From Ehretia macrophylla (lineage: Eukaryota; Streptophyta; Magnoliopsida; Boraginales; Ehretiaceae): a DNA stretch of 64,000 bases. Below are positions 25,701 to 37,863 of this stretch, piece by piece. Where the stretch lies: NCBI GenBank assembly GCA_037974665.1, contig CM075773.1:34391080-34455079 (forward strand), in the 5' to 3' direction. Under the pieces are notes generated by a model. That model did not search any database and was not told where the DNA came from. It saw only the letters and a program-made list of their open reading frames with translations. Within the stretch, counting starts at the first letter, position 1. Each line of letters starts with the position of its first letter. The position numbers and the translations under genes were made by a program.

Positions 25701-26753
25701 TGAAAAGTTTTCCTTTGACAACACTCTCCCTTGTTACATAAGTTGAATCACAAAGCAAAGTAGGCTAAAATCCGAAGGAGGAGAAGAAAAGGGCAGACAA
25801 ATGATCATACCTAGAACAAAGATAAAGTAAAATCTGGAAAGCCTCTAGATAATGGATAAAGTTATAAGTCTTACTTGCATGTGTTGTTGCACAAAAAGCA
25901 AGCTAAGGATATGAAGGTTTGCTTCAGTTCAAAGAATCTGAGTTGGGTCATATTATTGAATCTTGAGCCTATCCCTTTTTTTCGAGTAAGGATGCTTTCG
26001 TAACATTGTAATATTATGAATAAGATTTAACAATTATAAACTATTTACATTATTTCTTTATAACTAGATTAATAACAGATCTATTTCCTCTTTCCTTGCC
26101 CAAACCTCATATTAAATTGTGTGTGAGAGAGGGAGAGAGACTACACACATTTACTACATAGAGTCTAGACCATGTAACGCTTAAGGCTTCTTTGTCCTGG
26201 TCCTTGTTTTTTCATGTAAACATTTGCTCTGCCTCGAAAAGGAACTTCTTCAGAAACTGTGCACATGTAAACCAGTATTGAAAGAAAACTCACGTCTTCA
26301 CTCGAACCCTAAAATTAATGAGGAAAAGATTTTTGGAAAATGCAGATCTAGCAAGAATTTTCTCATAATATCAAAACATTATGAATGAGATTCAATGACG
26401 TTGAACTGTTCATAATATTTTATTATAACTATATTAATAGTTCACAATTTTATCTATAATATCATAACGTTATGAGTAGAGACAATGCCCACATTGCCCA
26501 TACCAGTTTTCTTCTAGTAAATTGTATACAGTTACTCTTTGAAACCGTCAATCAATGGCTTTAATGAAGCCTCCTTAGTTGTAGTACTCAGAACGCAGTA
26601 ATTTCACCAAAAAAAAAAAGAAAAGTAAGGAAAACTGTATACAAAAATTACTACGCTCAACAAGAAAATTAAACAACCATGATTATGACATAATTGATCT
26701 GCTCCAATTTGCTCAACAGGAATACAAACAATGATAAGTCGTTAAAGAAAATA
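22749..26753. other. AT-rich intergenic region between kinesin and AHL genes
   Basis: No supported gene. A sequence at about 23524-23560 (ctccttctgtttcataaa, then attagtccgattaaac) resembles a MITE terminus, but no partner end was found. There is a 23-A run at 24414-24436 and a CA-rich patch at 25548-25588. Two homologous AT-rich blocks near 25996 and 26360 are listed separately. Confidence 0.5.
25996..26442 (+). repeat. Two copies of an AT-rich repeat of about 80 bp
   Basis: Blocks at about 25996-26078 and 26360-26442 share the order taatattatgaatnagatt, then aactatt, ttatttnnttataact, then agattaata. A weaker relative lies at about 25410-25475. They may be remnants of an AT-rich MITE. No flanking duplications were found. 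Confidence 0.4.
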
Positions 26754-26764
26754 TAAATTGATCT

Positions 26765-26888
26765 TTTTCTCTTTTTGGATTCAAGAAGTTTAAGGTCGTA
26801 CAACGTAATTAGCGAAACTCAAGCTCGCAATTTCTCGCATAACAGCGGGAACATTAATTACCACTAGACCAAAGTCCTAGTGGTAATC
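26765..26888 (-). mobile_element. tRNA-derived SINE, copy A, 124 bp
   Basis: On the minus strand the element starts gattaccactaggacttt, has an A-box match TGGTCTAGTGG (26861-26871) and a B-box-like GCTTGAGTTTC (26814-26824), and ends in an A-rich tail (ccaaaaagagaaaa). A perfect 11-bp duplication, taaattgatct, flanks it at 26754-26764 and 26889-26899. Length and motif order match copies at 47879, 35203, 53517, 33846 and 32283. Confidence 0.75.
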
Positions 26889-26899
26889 TAAATTGATCT

Positions 26900-27441
26900 G
26901 TATTGTTCAAGAAAACTTCAGAGATGAAATTGAACCTTAAAACCTAAGATATATAGTTTTGTTTCTTATCTTGTTAATCAATCATAGTTAATTCTAGCTG
27001 TGATCTTTCAGTTCAATATATAATAAATTACTAACATCATTTTCCCATAAAACGGGCCTCACCAATAAACTCAGAACGATTTATAAACTCCTCCAATGAA
27101 ATTACAACATTGTCATCTGATCATCATCAAACTCAAACAAAAGCCTAATGAAATTAAACAAACTGAAAACAAGAAGGAATTAACCTGAAATGCAACAATA
27201 CAAATTCCTTCTGCCTAAATGTTTTTTGTTAGAATATCTTGGTGAGCTAAGGGTGATAAAAGAAAAAACCTATGCTCAAAATTGTTTTATGTTTGAGCAC
27301 GGGTTTTGTCGGTAAAAGAAATCAAATGGATTCAAGTAGAGTTTTCTGGACATATTAATAAGCTAGACCCATACTGCGAGTTGTTTCATAACGTAACAGG
27401 CGAATAATTAAAAGAATTAACCCTTGTGGATTTTGGGTTAG
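26900..27441. other. 3' flank of the AHL gene
   Basis: AT-rich; holds the presumed 3' UTR of the minus-strand AHL gene. No other feature was seen. Confidence 0.5.
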
Positions 27442-28338
27442 CTAGAATGGTGGCCTCCCAGTAGCCCAATAGGCCTCAGCAGGCATTTGAATTGAATTCA
27501 GAAGATTGGGTGGCATACCATGAAATAGAGAAGGATCTGCAAGAAGTTGCTGTTGCTGTTGCTGTGAAGCTTGCTGCTGTTGCCCTCCAACTGCACCTGG
27601 CGATCCAAGTGAACCACCTTGCATTGGCAATGGATTCTCATCTTCTTCAAGTGGAAGCCTCTCATATGCTGCATTACTAAACGAAGCAGACATAATCACC
27701 ACAGGCCCTGATGCCAAAAGTTGCCCCACCACACTACCACCCACCACTTGGCCTTGTCCACCAGATAGGTATATAGTCAGCGTTGTCGCGGCAGGCGGAG
27801 CCGGGGGTGGCAGGAATGATCCGGCCAGCGATAAGATCTCGAATCGGCCGTGTAATGTCACCACTGCACCAGGTGAAGCCGGTTGCCTTAGGGTAACATT
27901 AGTCACAGTTCCAGTTCCACTCATTATACACACTCCTCTTTGGCGTCTTCTAGCAAAATTCGCAACACTCTCCATGATATCACAACCATCTGCGACTTCC
28001 ATCACATGGGTACGAAGCGCATTGGCGCTGTCACGTGTTATAATGATCGGTGGCTTAGGCTTGTTCTTGGATCCAGAAGGCCTTCCTCTAGGTCTTCTTG
28101 ACATCTCTCCTTCAGCATTAGTATCACCACTACCACCACTACCACCTTCACCAAAGTTTATATTATCGATCTTGCTTTCTTCTAGCTCGCGCTTTACGCC
28201 ACTGGTTCCACTTTGCTCATCTTCTGAATTCTGGTTAAATTGATGTTGCTGATGGTGCTGTTGAAGATTGAAATCTCTAGTATGAAAAGGTGGTGGAAGC
28301 TGTGAATTTCCATGAGCCGATGCAGTTACTGGATCCAT
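27442..28338 (-). CDS. AHL: AT-hook motif nuclear-localized protein, clade A type I (AHL)
   Basis: Intronless, 298 aa. A Gln/His-rich N-terminus (to about 45) and an acidic/Gly-rich stretch precede a type I AT-hook at 81-95: R81, R82 and RGRP at 84-87, followed by [10 protein letters not shown]. The PPC/DUF296 domain covers about 107-225, with the core GRFEIL at 164-169. A poly-Gln patch sits at 253-264, and the tail ends in GRPPF. AHL proteins bind AT-rich DNA minor grooves at matrix-attachment regions, form trimers through the PPC domain and repress growth and flowering genes. One AT-hook plus one PPC and no introns fit clade A (AHL15-29). Synteny with SAP and DTX56 points to the AHL24/AHL26 pair. 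All core motifs are intact. Confidence 0.95.
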   Translation of the reverse strand: MDPVTASAHGNSQLPPPFHTRDFNLQQHHQQHQFNQNSEDEQSGTSGVKRELEESKIDNINFGEGGSGGSGDTNAEGEMSRRPRGRPSGSKNKPKPPIIITRDSANALRTHVMEVADGCDIMESVANFARRRQRGVCIMSGTGTVTNVTLRQPASPGAVVTLHGRFEILSLAGSFLPPPAPPAATTLTIYLSGGQGQVVGGSVVGQLLASGPVVIMSASFSNAAYERLPLEEDENPLPMQGGSLGSPGAVGGQQQQASQQQQQQLLADPSLFHGMPPNLLNSIQMPAEAYWATGRPPF

Positions 28339-31183
28339 TATATATTGATCTTTGAGTACTTAAAAATTTTGCTTGCCAGGTAGCGAAACTTTTCCAGTAG
28401 TACGAATCGCTACGCTTCGCCTCTTTCTATATTATCACACCTTGCCTAGAGCTAGCTAGTGTTGTGTAGATCCAAGAGATGAAGTACAAGGAAAGGTTGT
28501 AATGATTCAAAAAGATATATGTATAGTGGAATCAAAAAAAGGAGAAGACTTTGAGTATTTCTTTCTCTTTCTTTCTTGCTTTCTTTGGCTTACTTTGGGG
28601 TTGTTTAATGAATCAAAGTAAACATAGTTTTAACAGATCAAAAGAGAAAAAGAAGTGGAATTTGGGTGTCACCCACAAAATCTGGAGCTGAATTAGACAT
28701 GTTTCCACCTTCAAAGCAATTGATGATGGTGCTTTCTTGAGGATGTTTTACTTTGTTGAGTATGCAAGAACAGAAAAGACTAGGTAGAAGGTGAGGACAG
28801 GTTTTGGAAGGGTTCTGCTACTTCACTTTCTTAGTGGTTTAGGGTTAGATTGAGAGACAGCCAGATCGAAGATGGATTTGGTTTAATTTTGGTAATCAGG
28901 CTGCGTGTCAGGAGCGGTGGATGGGCCTCTCTCTGTCTCATTTATATGTGACAACATCTGAAGGAATTATTTTTTAATGTAATTGTCTATGAGGTTCCAA
29001 AACCCTCTCCACAACTTCAACCTACTTTTTGTTTAAAGGAGATCTTAATTGTACAATATATATAAAATAATATCATTTATAAAAATTAATTTCAATATTT
29101 TTTATATTCATAACAAAGAGTATACCATTAGACCGAATTAAGGCCCTGCTGTTGATACTGATATGATTGGGAATTTCTATTTCATAAGCAGACTGATCAC
29201 ATCGGTCCTCTCACATAAATTGAACCCATACACATGTAAATCGTACTTTTTTTTTCTCACAAGCTAATGTTAATTTAGACTAATGGAAAAGTTCTTCGAT
29301 CATTGGCTAGTCTGTCTATATTTTACTATTTCTTGAACTGATTAGATGGATATGTAGTGTACTTTTTTTTCTTTTTTTGGAAAGTAAACAAGTACGTTAT
29401 TGATCTCAAAATTTAGAGTTACAAGGATTGGTAGATATACTGTGTACTTAAATTACGATAACAATTACTGCCTGGAAAGTTTCTTGACCATTTTCATAAT
29501 TAAGCTCTTTCACATAATTTTACTATAAAGATTAGATACTCAAATAATTATGTGAGATGAAACTCTTATATCTCTAACAATTACATTGTATACTAAGCTA
29601 AATCAAAAGTTATGCTTTTGGTCACATCTACAAGTAGCTTTAAAACTCACTAGAAATTAAACCATTAAATCACCTACGATATTTCTGTAGGGGGGGATAA
29701 GGTTTGTGGTGATTATGGGTTACTTGCCTCAAAATTAGCAAGTTGCATATGCATTCAATACTCCGGCAACACAAATCGATATATATAACTGATGATAAGA
29801 ATACTATGTAATAAAGAGATGGCTAGCAAGGTCAAATTGGACTGTCACTAAAGTAGAATAATTTGTACGATGATAGTGAATTCTCTAGGCTGGCATAATT
29901 TTTAAATATTTATAAATCCTTCATATGTTAATTAGTTTATAAACCGAAATTAACTTATTATGCTTATTTCTTAAAGAGTTTTTATATAAAAGTTAATGTC
30001 AGAAAAAAAAAAGAAGTCTTTAAATCATAACTTTTCGAACAGGCTTTTGTGAAACTATATTTACATCAATGCAAGAAGCAGCTATTTTTTTCTTCAAAAA
30101 TATATCTCCATGTTTTTGGAAACTTAATATTGCCTTCAAAATTTCTAAAACTTCATACTTTTGACCTTAAGAGTGTACCAATTGTGAAAGCTTTCCAACG
30201 CAACTCATCTTTTATCTAACAATGAATAGTACTTCTAACGATATGACAATGCCCAACAATTCGATTTCTTTTATTCAACAACACTTTTAACCAAATCTTT
30301 ATTGTTAAAAACTCTATACACTTCAAAAGCTAAAACTTCAAAACAATTAGACTAAATAGATCCTAAATTTCTTTGTCATAATATTATGAAGTTATCCAAA
30401 TCGAAGAAAGGAGAAAAAGAGGAAAAAAAGGGGTCAGTTTCAAGTTTTCCAAGAAACACATGCACCATTATCATCTGCAAACCTGTATCTTGAACTCTCA
30501 GTTGTTAACATTAGGGGTCCACGTGCTTCTGCACTTGACACGTGTTTGCTCCCCCGCATCCTGCGGGCCTATTCTTTGAACTTGATCATCTTCTTCAATT
30601 CCTGGTCCTCACCCTTACTCATTCTGCATTTTTTATTCATGGGTACCCTTCTGGCTTATGATGTATTGGACATTGGTATTTGTCTGATAGCTTGGATACT
30701 CCAAAGAATCCATCCCTTTTATTTTCTGCTCTATTCTTTGGACATTGGAATTTTCGTTATAGGCTATGGAGTAGTTCAGTACGCAAAATATTTACTATCC
30801 GTAGAGTATAGGAATAAGTCGAATCTATTTTACAGTCTATTTTATGTGATATTTTTATCTTAAAATTTATAAAAGGTTATTTTATAACTAAGACCTATAA
30901 TCTCAAAGTCACACGACAATAATTTTATTAATATTCAAACCTCCGCTTCCACTCCCACACCGCCCGAAAAAGAAAATGAAAAAAGTGCATTTAGCTTGGA
31001 TTAAAAATAAAAAGAAAAAAAAGAAATTCAATTATCATACATCTGCAGAAAGTGAGCATATCTTGATTCCATTAGCAAAAATAATTATTTCTGAGATATT
31101 TTTGCACGCTCACTAACGAATTCATGATATTATTGGAAATAAAATTCTACTATTATCTAAGTGTTAATGGATTGTTTTGACTG
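28339..31183. other. AHL upstream region and intergenic DNA
   Basis: The first 600 bp should hold the AHL leader and promoter on the minus strand, with a CT-rich tract at about 28556-28592 (GA-rich in the gene's sense). I could not fix a TATA box. An isolated pair of G-box/ABRE-like sites, CCACGTGC at 30519-30526 and ACACGTGT at 30538-30545, lies far from any called gene. A hydrophobic frame at 30546-30863 has no family resemblance and is not called. Confidence 0.5.
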
Positions 31184-31191
31184 CAGTTACA

Positions 31192-32159
31192 TAGAGATGG
31201 CAATGGGAACAGAAATTGCGAGTACCCGCCCCATTCCCGTCTCAAATGGGGCGGGGATTAAGGCGAGAAATAGGGAATGGGGCGGGGGATGAAGATCAAC
31301 TTTTAATCCCTGCGTGGGGGCTGAGCGGGGCGGGGCGGGGATAAGCATATCCCGCCCCACATATATATATAGTTATTTTTATTATTTTAGTATTATATAT
31401 GTATTAAAATTATACATATAAAAGTATAAAAAAATAACATTAAACAAAGTATTATAAAATGGAAAAGAAAAATTAGATTATTTGAAAAAAATTTATAATT
31501 ATTCTTAAAACCATTGTATGCTGTAACTTGAGATTTGCTATAATTTGACATAAATACCTCAATTTTACTATTTTTCTTAGTGAATTAAGAGATTTGTTAG
31601 TTATTTCAGTTGCACTTCAAAAAGCTTCAAATAACATAACTAAAGATGAATTTTAAAGAATTGCAACTAATATTATATGTGACATGCGACAAGAAAAAAA
31701 AAAAAAATAATCAATGCAATCTCACTAGCACAAAGAAATGTTCTTTTTCAATTAGAGTTCTCATACACAATGATTAAGTCAAAATTTATTTTAAATATTT
31801 GAGACCCAATTACTATAATATTATTTTTACTATTTAATTGCAAGAATAATTAATATTAGACTTTATTTACGATCTATATTTATATTTTTCATTAGTATAA
31901 CTTTAATTTATATTTTAAAGTTGCATGATTCAAATTAATTATAATTTTTAAGGTTTAAAAAGAATAATATAAACCCCGCGGGTAATCCCTATTCCCCCAC
32001 AGAAATTCGGGGGCGGGGGCGGGGGCGGGGGCGGGGACGGGGCGGGGGATGGGGGTATTGAATGCGGGGACGGGGCGGAGATAGAGGAATTTTTTAAGTG
32101 GTGGGGCAGGGCGTGGGGATGGCTCCTCCCACCCCTACCCCGCCCCATTGCCATTCCTA
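31192..32159. mobile_element. hAT-type MITE with GC-rich ends, 968 bp
   Basis: Ends are inverted repeats: tagagatggcaatgg on the left and taggaatggcaatgg on the complement of the right, each followed by GC-rich sequence in ggggcgggg units. The interior (about 31360-31960) is very AT-rich. Flanking 8-bp repeats cagttaca (31184-31191) and cacttata (32160-32167) agree at 6 of 8 positions, the length expected for hAT. A proline-rich minus-strand frame at 31948-32208 only reflects the C-rich repeat. The element is non-coding. Confidence 0.75.
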
Positions 32160-32282
32160 CACTTATACTGAGATTACACGAGGGTAGAGATGGTATAGGC
32201 CATAACATGGAGTTTTTGAAAGAGAGAGCTCACACTCATCAAAAAAATACTATTTCTTCAATTGGATAAGATTAAATGTTTT

Positions 32283-32605
32283 TTTTTAATTTTATTTAAG
32301 GGAGGTTTAAGCCGTTCAACACATATGAAAGGAAGTCACTTACGCATGGGCGGATCTAGAAATTTAATATTGGGGGGACCAAAATATTTTTTTAATGATA
32401 GTATATAGAATTTTTTAAAAATTGGGGGATCGATAATTTTTTTTAACGATACTACATAGATATTTTTTAAAAAAATTTAAAACGTTGGGGGGGCCGTTCA
32501 CCCCCCCCATACTCTATTGATCCGCCCCTGCTTACGAAAATTAATTGCGCAACTCTCTTGCACTCACAACAAAGACAATACTACTAGACCAAAAAGCCAA
32601 GTGGT
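32283..32605 (-). mobile_element. tRNA-derived SINE, copy F, split by a hAT MITE
   Basis: On the minus strand it starts with the family head (accacttggctttttgg), has an A-box-like TGGTCTAGTAG, and ends in cctcccttaaataaaa and an A-rich tail. Flanking repeats of 17 bp at 32266-32282 and 32606-32622 agree at 16 positions. Removing the MITE at 32347-32530 and its 8-bp duplication leaves about 131 bp, close to the other copies. Confidence 0.65.
32347..32530. mobile_element. hAT-type MITE nested in a SINE, 184 bp
   Basis: Ends tgggcggatc on the left and caggggcggatc on the complement of the right, a terminus familiar from plant hAT MITEs. Flanking 8-bp repeats cttacgca (32339-32346) and cttacgaa (32531-32538) match at 7 of 8. 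The interior has G-run/C-run symmetry around 32486-32510. Confidence 0.75.
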
Positions 32606-33845
32606 ATAAGAGTAAATGTTTTATGTTAGCATTTTTTTATATAGTAAATGTCATATATTTTATATACATGATAAATATTCAATTGTAACAATACTCTTAA
32701 TATGATTAAACACGATTCTTACCTTGTTCCAATAAATGATGAGTAGTTGATAAAAATATTTAATTGTGAACGTACTCATTGCACAAAATTTAGGATGCTT
32801 TGTTATTGGTCCACCAGATTGTTAAAGCATTAGCAAAACCTGTCGTTTAGCGAATTGTTTATTTAAACTTTCTCCTTACTGGATTACGCAACTTCGGATA
32901 TTGTAAAACATATTCTTCTCAAAGCAATTATTAACATTTGCAACGTTTGGTGTGCAATTATGGGGCACTTAATAATCAAAGTTAGTTATGTAGGCCATTA
33001 TTAATATACGCTAATAGTCAATTGATGGGCAGTTCCTAATATTGTATTTTCATTGGAGAGAATAATAACGGTTCTAAAATATTTTATAAATAGAATTAAA
33101 TAGAGGTTAAGTGATTTTAATAATAAAATTAGTGAAAGCTAAATGATTTATACATTAAAAATATCATAAAATAACAATTTTTTTTTTTTTATAAAAAAAT
33201 TGGGTTCTAGTATGGCTGCAGCACCCACATCCTTAATATAAATTCGCCCTTGGGATAAAAGAAGGAAAAATAGTATGATTCTTGCTCTCGAGATTAATTT
33301 TTATATGTAACATCTCAATTGATATAAAATGACATAAGTCTCCTTTATATTTTTTAAAAAAGGAAAAAATAAATAATTTAATTAAAAGGAGGACAAAATC
33401 ATATGCATTAGAGTTAGCAAAAAAAAAGAACAAAGAAGTAACACAAAAAGAACAAGATCAATGCTACACATAAAAGTGAGAAAAATAGACTGTAAGAGGA
33501 AAAACGATCAAGACAAATACGATTTGGTACATACAAAACTTTTGGTTTTAAAGATGCAACTTAATTTGTAGCCAATAATTGATAAGACATAAAGCTAATC
33601 GAATAATTATCTTCTTTCAAACAATCATCGAATAATTATCCTCTTTCTAACAATCAACAATATTTAATATAAGAATAATAATTTATGTGGCTCATTCAAT
33701 TCTTTACCCTTCCTTCATTCCTTAACGACCCGTTTTAACATAGCAATCACTAACTAGCGCCCTAAAGTAGTAAATATGCTTCTTAGTTGGCATAGGAGGG
33801 TGCATTATTCCCAAACAATTTGAGATATAATATCCATAGATATAA

Positions 33846-33970
33846 TGCCACTAGGCATTTGATCTAGTTGTATGATTCTTATTTTAAATGCGAGAGGTTT
33901 CAAGATCGATTCTTAGAATTAATATCTAAAGTAATGTAATATTGGTTTGTAAGCTTCCTTTCAATTAAAA
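33846..33970 (+). mobile_element. tRNA-derived SINE, copy D
   Basis: Head ccactaggcatttgatctag with A-box-like TGATCTAGTTG; B-box GATCGATTC about 40 bp later after tgcgagagg; tail aagcttcctttcaattaaaa. No clear flanking duplication, so the ends are approximate. Confidence 0.55.
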
Positions 33971-35202
33971 ATAAACTTAAATTCATGTAAATCCCCGTAA
34001 AAAAAAGAAATTAAACTCAAGAATTGTATTATGAAAACATCGTTCCTCAACTACCTCATGTTGATAGTTTTTGGTATAATTAAGATCAAAATCGTAGTTT
34101 GAACTCAAAATTTTTAATTTTTTTTTTAGTCAAAAAAATCTCTAACGACAATAGATCAATATTCGACCATTCCACCTAAATATTGGTTTGATCATCATAA
34201 TTTACCATCCTTTGAGGGAATTCTTTTCTTTATTTTTTGGGTTAATTAAGCATTTGAGTGAGAGATGCTAAAGGAGGGAATATGCTTCTTTTTTTTTTTT
34301 TCTTTTCTTTGGTCTGAAGGGAATATGCTTGTTTGCAAGTTATAGAGATGCACAGTTTGACCGCATCATAGAGAGCAGAGTGGTTATGGGAGGTCGTGTG
34401 GGCATTGAGAAAAAGACGCGTGTGTGGCGCTGACACAATGAGAGAATGCATAGCACGAGCTCTCCGGGGGCTCCGTGCACTGTTTGATTGGTGAACAACA
34501 CTTTGCTAACTTGCAGTTGTTACGATTCTCTTTCTCTTTCTTCTTATGGTTCTGAAACTCATAGACCCTCATGCACCACCCCTTGTGACCAAAACCCTAT
34601 GTAATAAAGATACCCTTTGTCGGCTATCTCTCTCTCTCTCTCTTTCAAAAACTTAGGAATGCAACGACCGAGAATGGTGGAACGAGATGGTGATACGTGT
34701 CTATTTTTAGTGGAGTTCACATGCTATTTATAGACCCCACCATTCTTGTTTTGATGAATATTGTTATAGCACGACCCTGCGTATGGCCCTTAGTTACTAT
34801 CGATTTTGACAATATAATATTAATTATAAGATAAATCATCCCTAAACTATCCAAATTATTATTTTTTAATAATTATTACATTAAAAAGTTCACTACGATT
34901 AAATCTTCTTAATATTACTAGAGAATTCAAGTCTATAACATGTTCATAAGTGTGGAAAATCGCGTGCGATATAGTTATGTTTTCTTTCTACAGTCTCATA
35001 TTTCAACTGCATTTGGTTTGTTACATGATGACCAATTTAAAGAAATTATAGTAAATTTGGTCTTGAAATGTACGAAAATTGTGTACATATTATGCTTATA
35101 CTAGAGTTTTAAATATGAAGCAAAACCACATATTCAAGACACTTAATTACTATTAGGTGCATTTATTTATCGTAACATACTTATTTTTTGTAAAATGTGA
35201 AG

Positions 35203-35325
35203 CCCCACTGGACCTTTGGTCTAATAGTATGTTTTTCATTTTGAGTGCAAAAGATTGCGTTATCAATTCTCGTTGGTGATATACTTTAATATGTACACGA
35301 TTATTTAGGCCTCTTGTATAAAAAT
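35203..35325 (+). mobile_element. tRNA-derived SINE, copy E, 123 bp
   Basis: Head ccccactggacctttggt with A-box-like TGGTCTAATAG, degenerate B-box (GTTATCAATTC), and tail taggcctcttgtataaaaat. Flanking 10-bp repeats aaatgtgaag (35193-35202) and aaatgtaaag (35326-35335) match at 9 of 10. Confidence 0.65.
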
Positions 35326-36900
35326 AAATGTAAAGACCCAACTTTTTTCCAAAAGATAAAATGACTGATAAGTAGTTAAGAACATATTAATTTGTTCTTA
35401 GTCCTTGAGAACATATTAATTGGATGGCATCCTGCTGGAGATTAATGGAACCTTCACTTTTATGTTTTATACTTTATTCTGAAGGCTAGGCTTCAATTTG
35501 ATTACCACACCTTTGTCCCTTTTCAATGGAGGTTGCTATATATCGCCCTATTTTTCTCATCTATTTATCATTTTCTATGTGGATACTTAGTTAACATACT
35601 AGAAAAAAAAAAGAATAAAAATAAAATAAAAATCTATTATTTTAGCATGATAACTAAACATTCATCTAAGAAGTTATAAAAATAGGATAATATCTAACAT
35701 TTCTTTTTCCAATGAAAAGGTAAAAGCTGATTTTTTGGGCATACTAGAGATGAGATTTTGAGTGCATTTATCTTCGAATCTAACATGATATCCCCAATTA
35801 ACTTTAGGTATCTAACTTATTTGCTACATGTAATTTTCCTTTTTTTTTGGGTTTAGCTATATATAAAGTACAAGGTAATATTGCCTACAATAAAAAGTTT
35901 GGATATGATCAAGCATTTCAGACTCTATACATAACAAGAATTTATGAATCAAACTGTCATTTTAGCTATAAAATCTGGTCGTAAAGAAGACAAAATTAGC
36001 TAATTATCACAATATTAGTGCTAGTCAATTATTCTAACAAGATAAAATTTAGGGACTTTCAATGGTTTTAATGCTAACGAGTCAAATATTCTAATCCATC
36101 AAAGAGAAGTCATTTCTTTTCAAAGAAAAATATCTGTCAACATCTCTATCTGAGCAACTCATAGGTTGAAGTATCAACAAGCCCTTGATCTAAACTTCCC
36201 TTAAATAAATAAATAAATAAAAACTCATAGGTGGAAGTACAAGTTGGGAGAAACAACAAAAACTAGCTAGGAGTAATTTATTAATTCCCATGTGATATAG
36301 GCAACTATAGCATGGAATCAGGCATGATGTTTCATGTTTCTGCTTCCCTATAGGCTTGGTCTATTTGAATAATCACTTCGAGAGAGATTAGTCTTTAATT
36401 TTGAAATACGAGATAATTAATCGATGAAGATTAAATTAACAAGGAGAGAGACTAATTTATATCCAAGAAAACGACAAACATGAGGTATGCAGATGACTGA
36501 TAATGATATGTATGTTTGGACAATCACGCAATTATAATCATCAATTAGCTCACTTATTCAGATGTTAATTAGATTCAATCTTATCTAGGCGTTGTGTCAA
36601 CGGTGTCCTTGTGGACACCTGAGCAGCCACTGTCAACGCTCTTGTTATTGTTAATGAATTTCGTTTTATTCCATAATGCATAATCTTTTTTCTTTTTTTT
36701 ATATATCATTATTTGAATATTGATCTAAGTTCAATCAATTATTATCTCTTAATATTTTCTCCTGATCAAATATCGTTGAATAAAATCAAATGAAACTAGA
36801 ATTATTTTGTTTTGCCTTTTTTATTTAATTACATGTCATAAATAACTATTATTCAAATCCAAATTATTAAAAATAAATAAATAAATAAATAAATATATAT

Positions 36901-37427
36901 TGTCGAGGTCGGAAACCTCGCAACTGAGATTGGACAGCTACGCTTTGCCAAGCTGGACTTTCAGGTTGGCCTCTGAGCTGAACTTTCTGTTTGGCCTTCG
37001 AGGTGAACTTTAAGGTCGGCCTCCGAGTTGAATATTCAGGTCGGCCACTTAACTTGCACAAGGAAAGAGAAGGAAAAGGCGGGGTGATGACCCGGATTTT
37101 CTCCTCGGGCGTGCGAATGATTAGTATGTCCGAGCTGGCAAATTAGCTGAAAGCATGAATGATCAGTTCCCCTGAAATGAAAGGGGTGGTGCTCTATTTA
37201 TACTAAATTCTGAGCCGACAGCATTTAATGCGGTGCAGCTTTATGTCCCATCAAGGCTTTATGTCCCATCAGAACAGCTGTTTGTCGATGTCGGGATTTT
37301 CCAGGGTCGGGGTGAGGTTGGACCAGCATCCAGGTTAGAAATTAGCTGAATGTATTGAGCTTAGCTCGGATTAGCCCAACTCAGCTCGGCGTGGGTATTT
37401 TACCTCAGCTCGGGATCCCCCTCGTCA
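36901..37427 (-). repeat. 3' LTR of the Tat element, 527 bp
   Basis: Begins (plus strand) tgtcgaggtcgg and ends ctcgtca. It is 18 bp longer than the other LTR because the phrase tttatgtcccatcaaggc is duplicated at about 37240. Four diverged units of about 29 bp with 'actttcaggttggcctccga' character occur at about 36955-37050. The outer end holds a perfect CGAGGT...ACCTCG-type palindrome. Confidence 0.95.
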
Positions 37428-37440
37428 ATCCCCCTCCCCA
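37428..37440 (-). other. Polypurine tract
   Basis: On the minus strand, ggggagggggat directly abuts the start of the 3' LTR, the expected place for plus-strand DNA priming. Confidence 0.8.
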
Positions 37441-37621
37441 AGTCGAGATCGAGAGGGTGAGATCTGAATTTGGGAGTTGTTACCGAGCTGGAGGTGCCTG
37501 ACCCCGGCTGAGTGGGGTTGGCCACATCAGTAACACATACCCTTCAGATTGCTGACACGTCACCTGGCGATTATGACAAGATGCGACGTTTGGGATTCCC
37601 GAGGTGGTTACAGGAGTTGCC

Positions 37622-37629
37622 TATAAATA
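37622..37629 (+). promoter_or_regulatory. TATA box for the opposite-strand gene
   Basis: TATAAATA on the plus strand, about 240 bp before the first ATG of the antisense gene at 37864, in sequence that is not part of the LTR. A gtacgt at 37807 and a pyrimidine-rich ..acag ending at 37862 could bound a leader intron of 56 bp, short for a plant. Promoter use is inferred. Confidence 0.5.
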
Positions 37630-37863
37630 GGGCCTTGACATCCGAGATTCATTTCACACTTGCATACAAGGTTCAGAGCTTTCAGGTCAGATACCGGAGT
37701 GGTCGGATACTTTTAGCTCGGCAAACATCTTCTTGGGGTATTCAGCTCGGAATCCATTTGCTCGGAGCCAATTAGGTCGGGTCATCTTCCTCAGCTAGAG
37801 CCGTAGGTACGTCCTGACTCCCTTTAGTTATTCCTGTACATATATTTTCAATTTGTAGACAGG

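Larger units (their letters stand above)
32623..36900. other. AT-rich intergenic region left of the Tat element
   Basis: No supported gene. Two plus-strand SINE copies at 33846 and 35203 are listed separately. A (TC)n run lies at about 34629-34643. A small perfect hairpin (GGTGTCC, 4-nt loop, GGACACC) is at 36602-36619. The last 30 bases are aaat/tatat repeats into which the LTR element inserted. Confidence 0.5.

Noticed and set aside
26861-26883. Palindromic ccactag...ctagtgg read as an operator or tRNA gene
   Set aside because: It is the head of a SINE with an A-box; there is no cloverleaf, and the 11-bp flanking duplication explains it better.
30546-30863. 105-aa hydrophobic plus-strand frame after a pair of G-box-like sites
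   Set aside because: No domain and no homologous pattern; the AT-rich sequence gives Phe/Leu/Ile/Tyr by default. The paired CACGTG sites are noted only in the intergenic entry.
31948-32208. Proline-rich 86-aa frame on the minus strand
   Set aside because: It crosses the right end of the hAT MITE, and the prolines come from its C-rich repeats.
37512-37775. 87-aa plus-strand frame in the Tat element
   Set aside because: It contains the likely TATA box of the antisense gene and has no recognisable domain.
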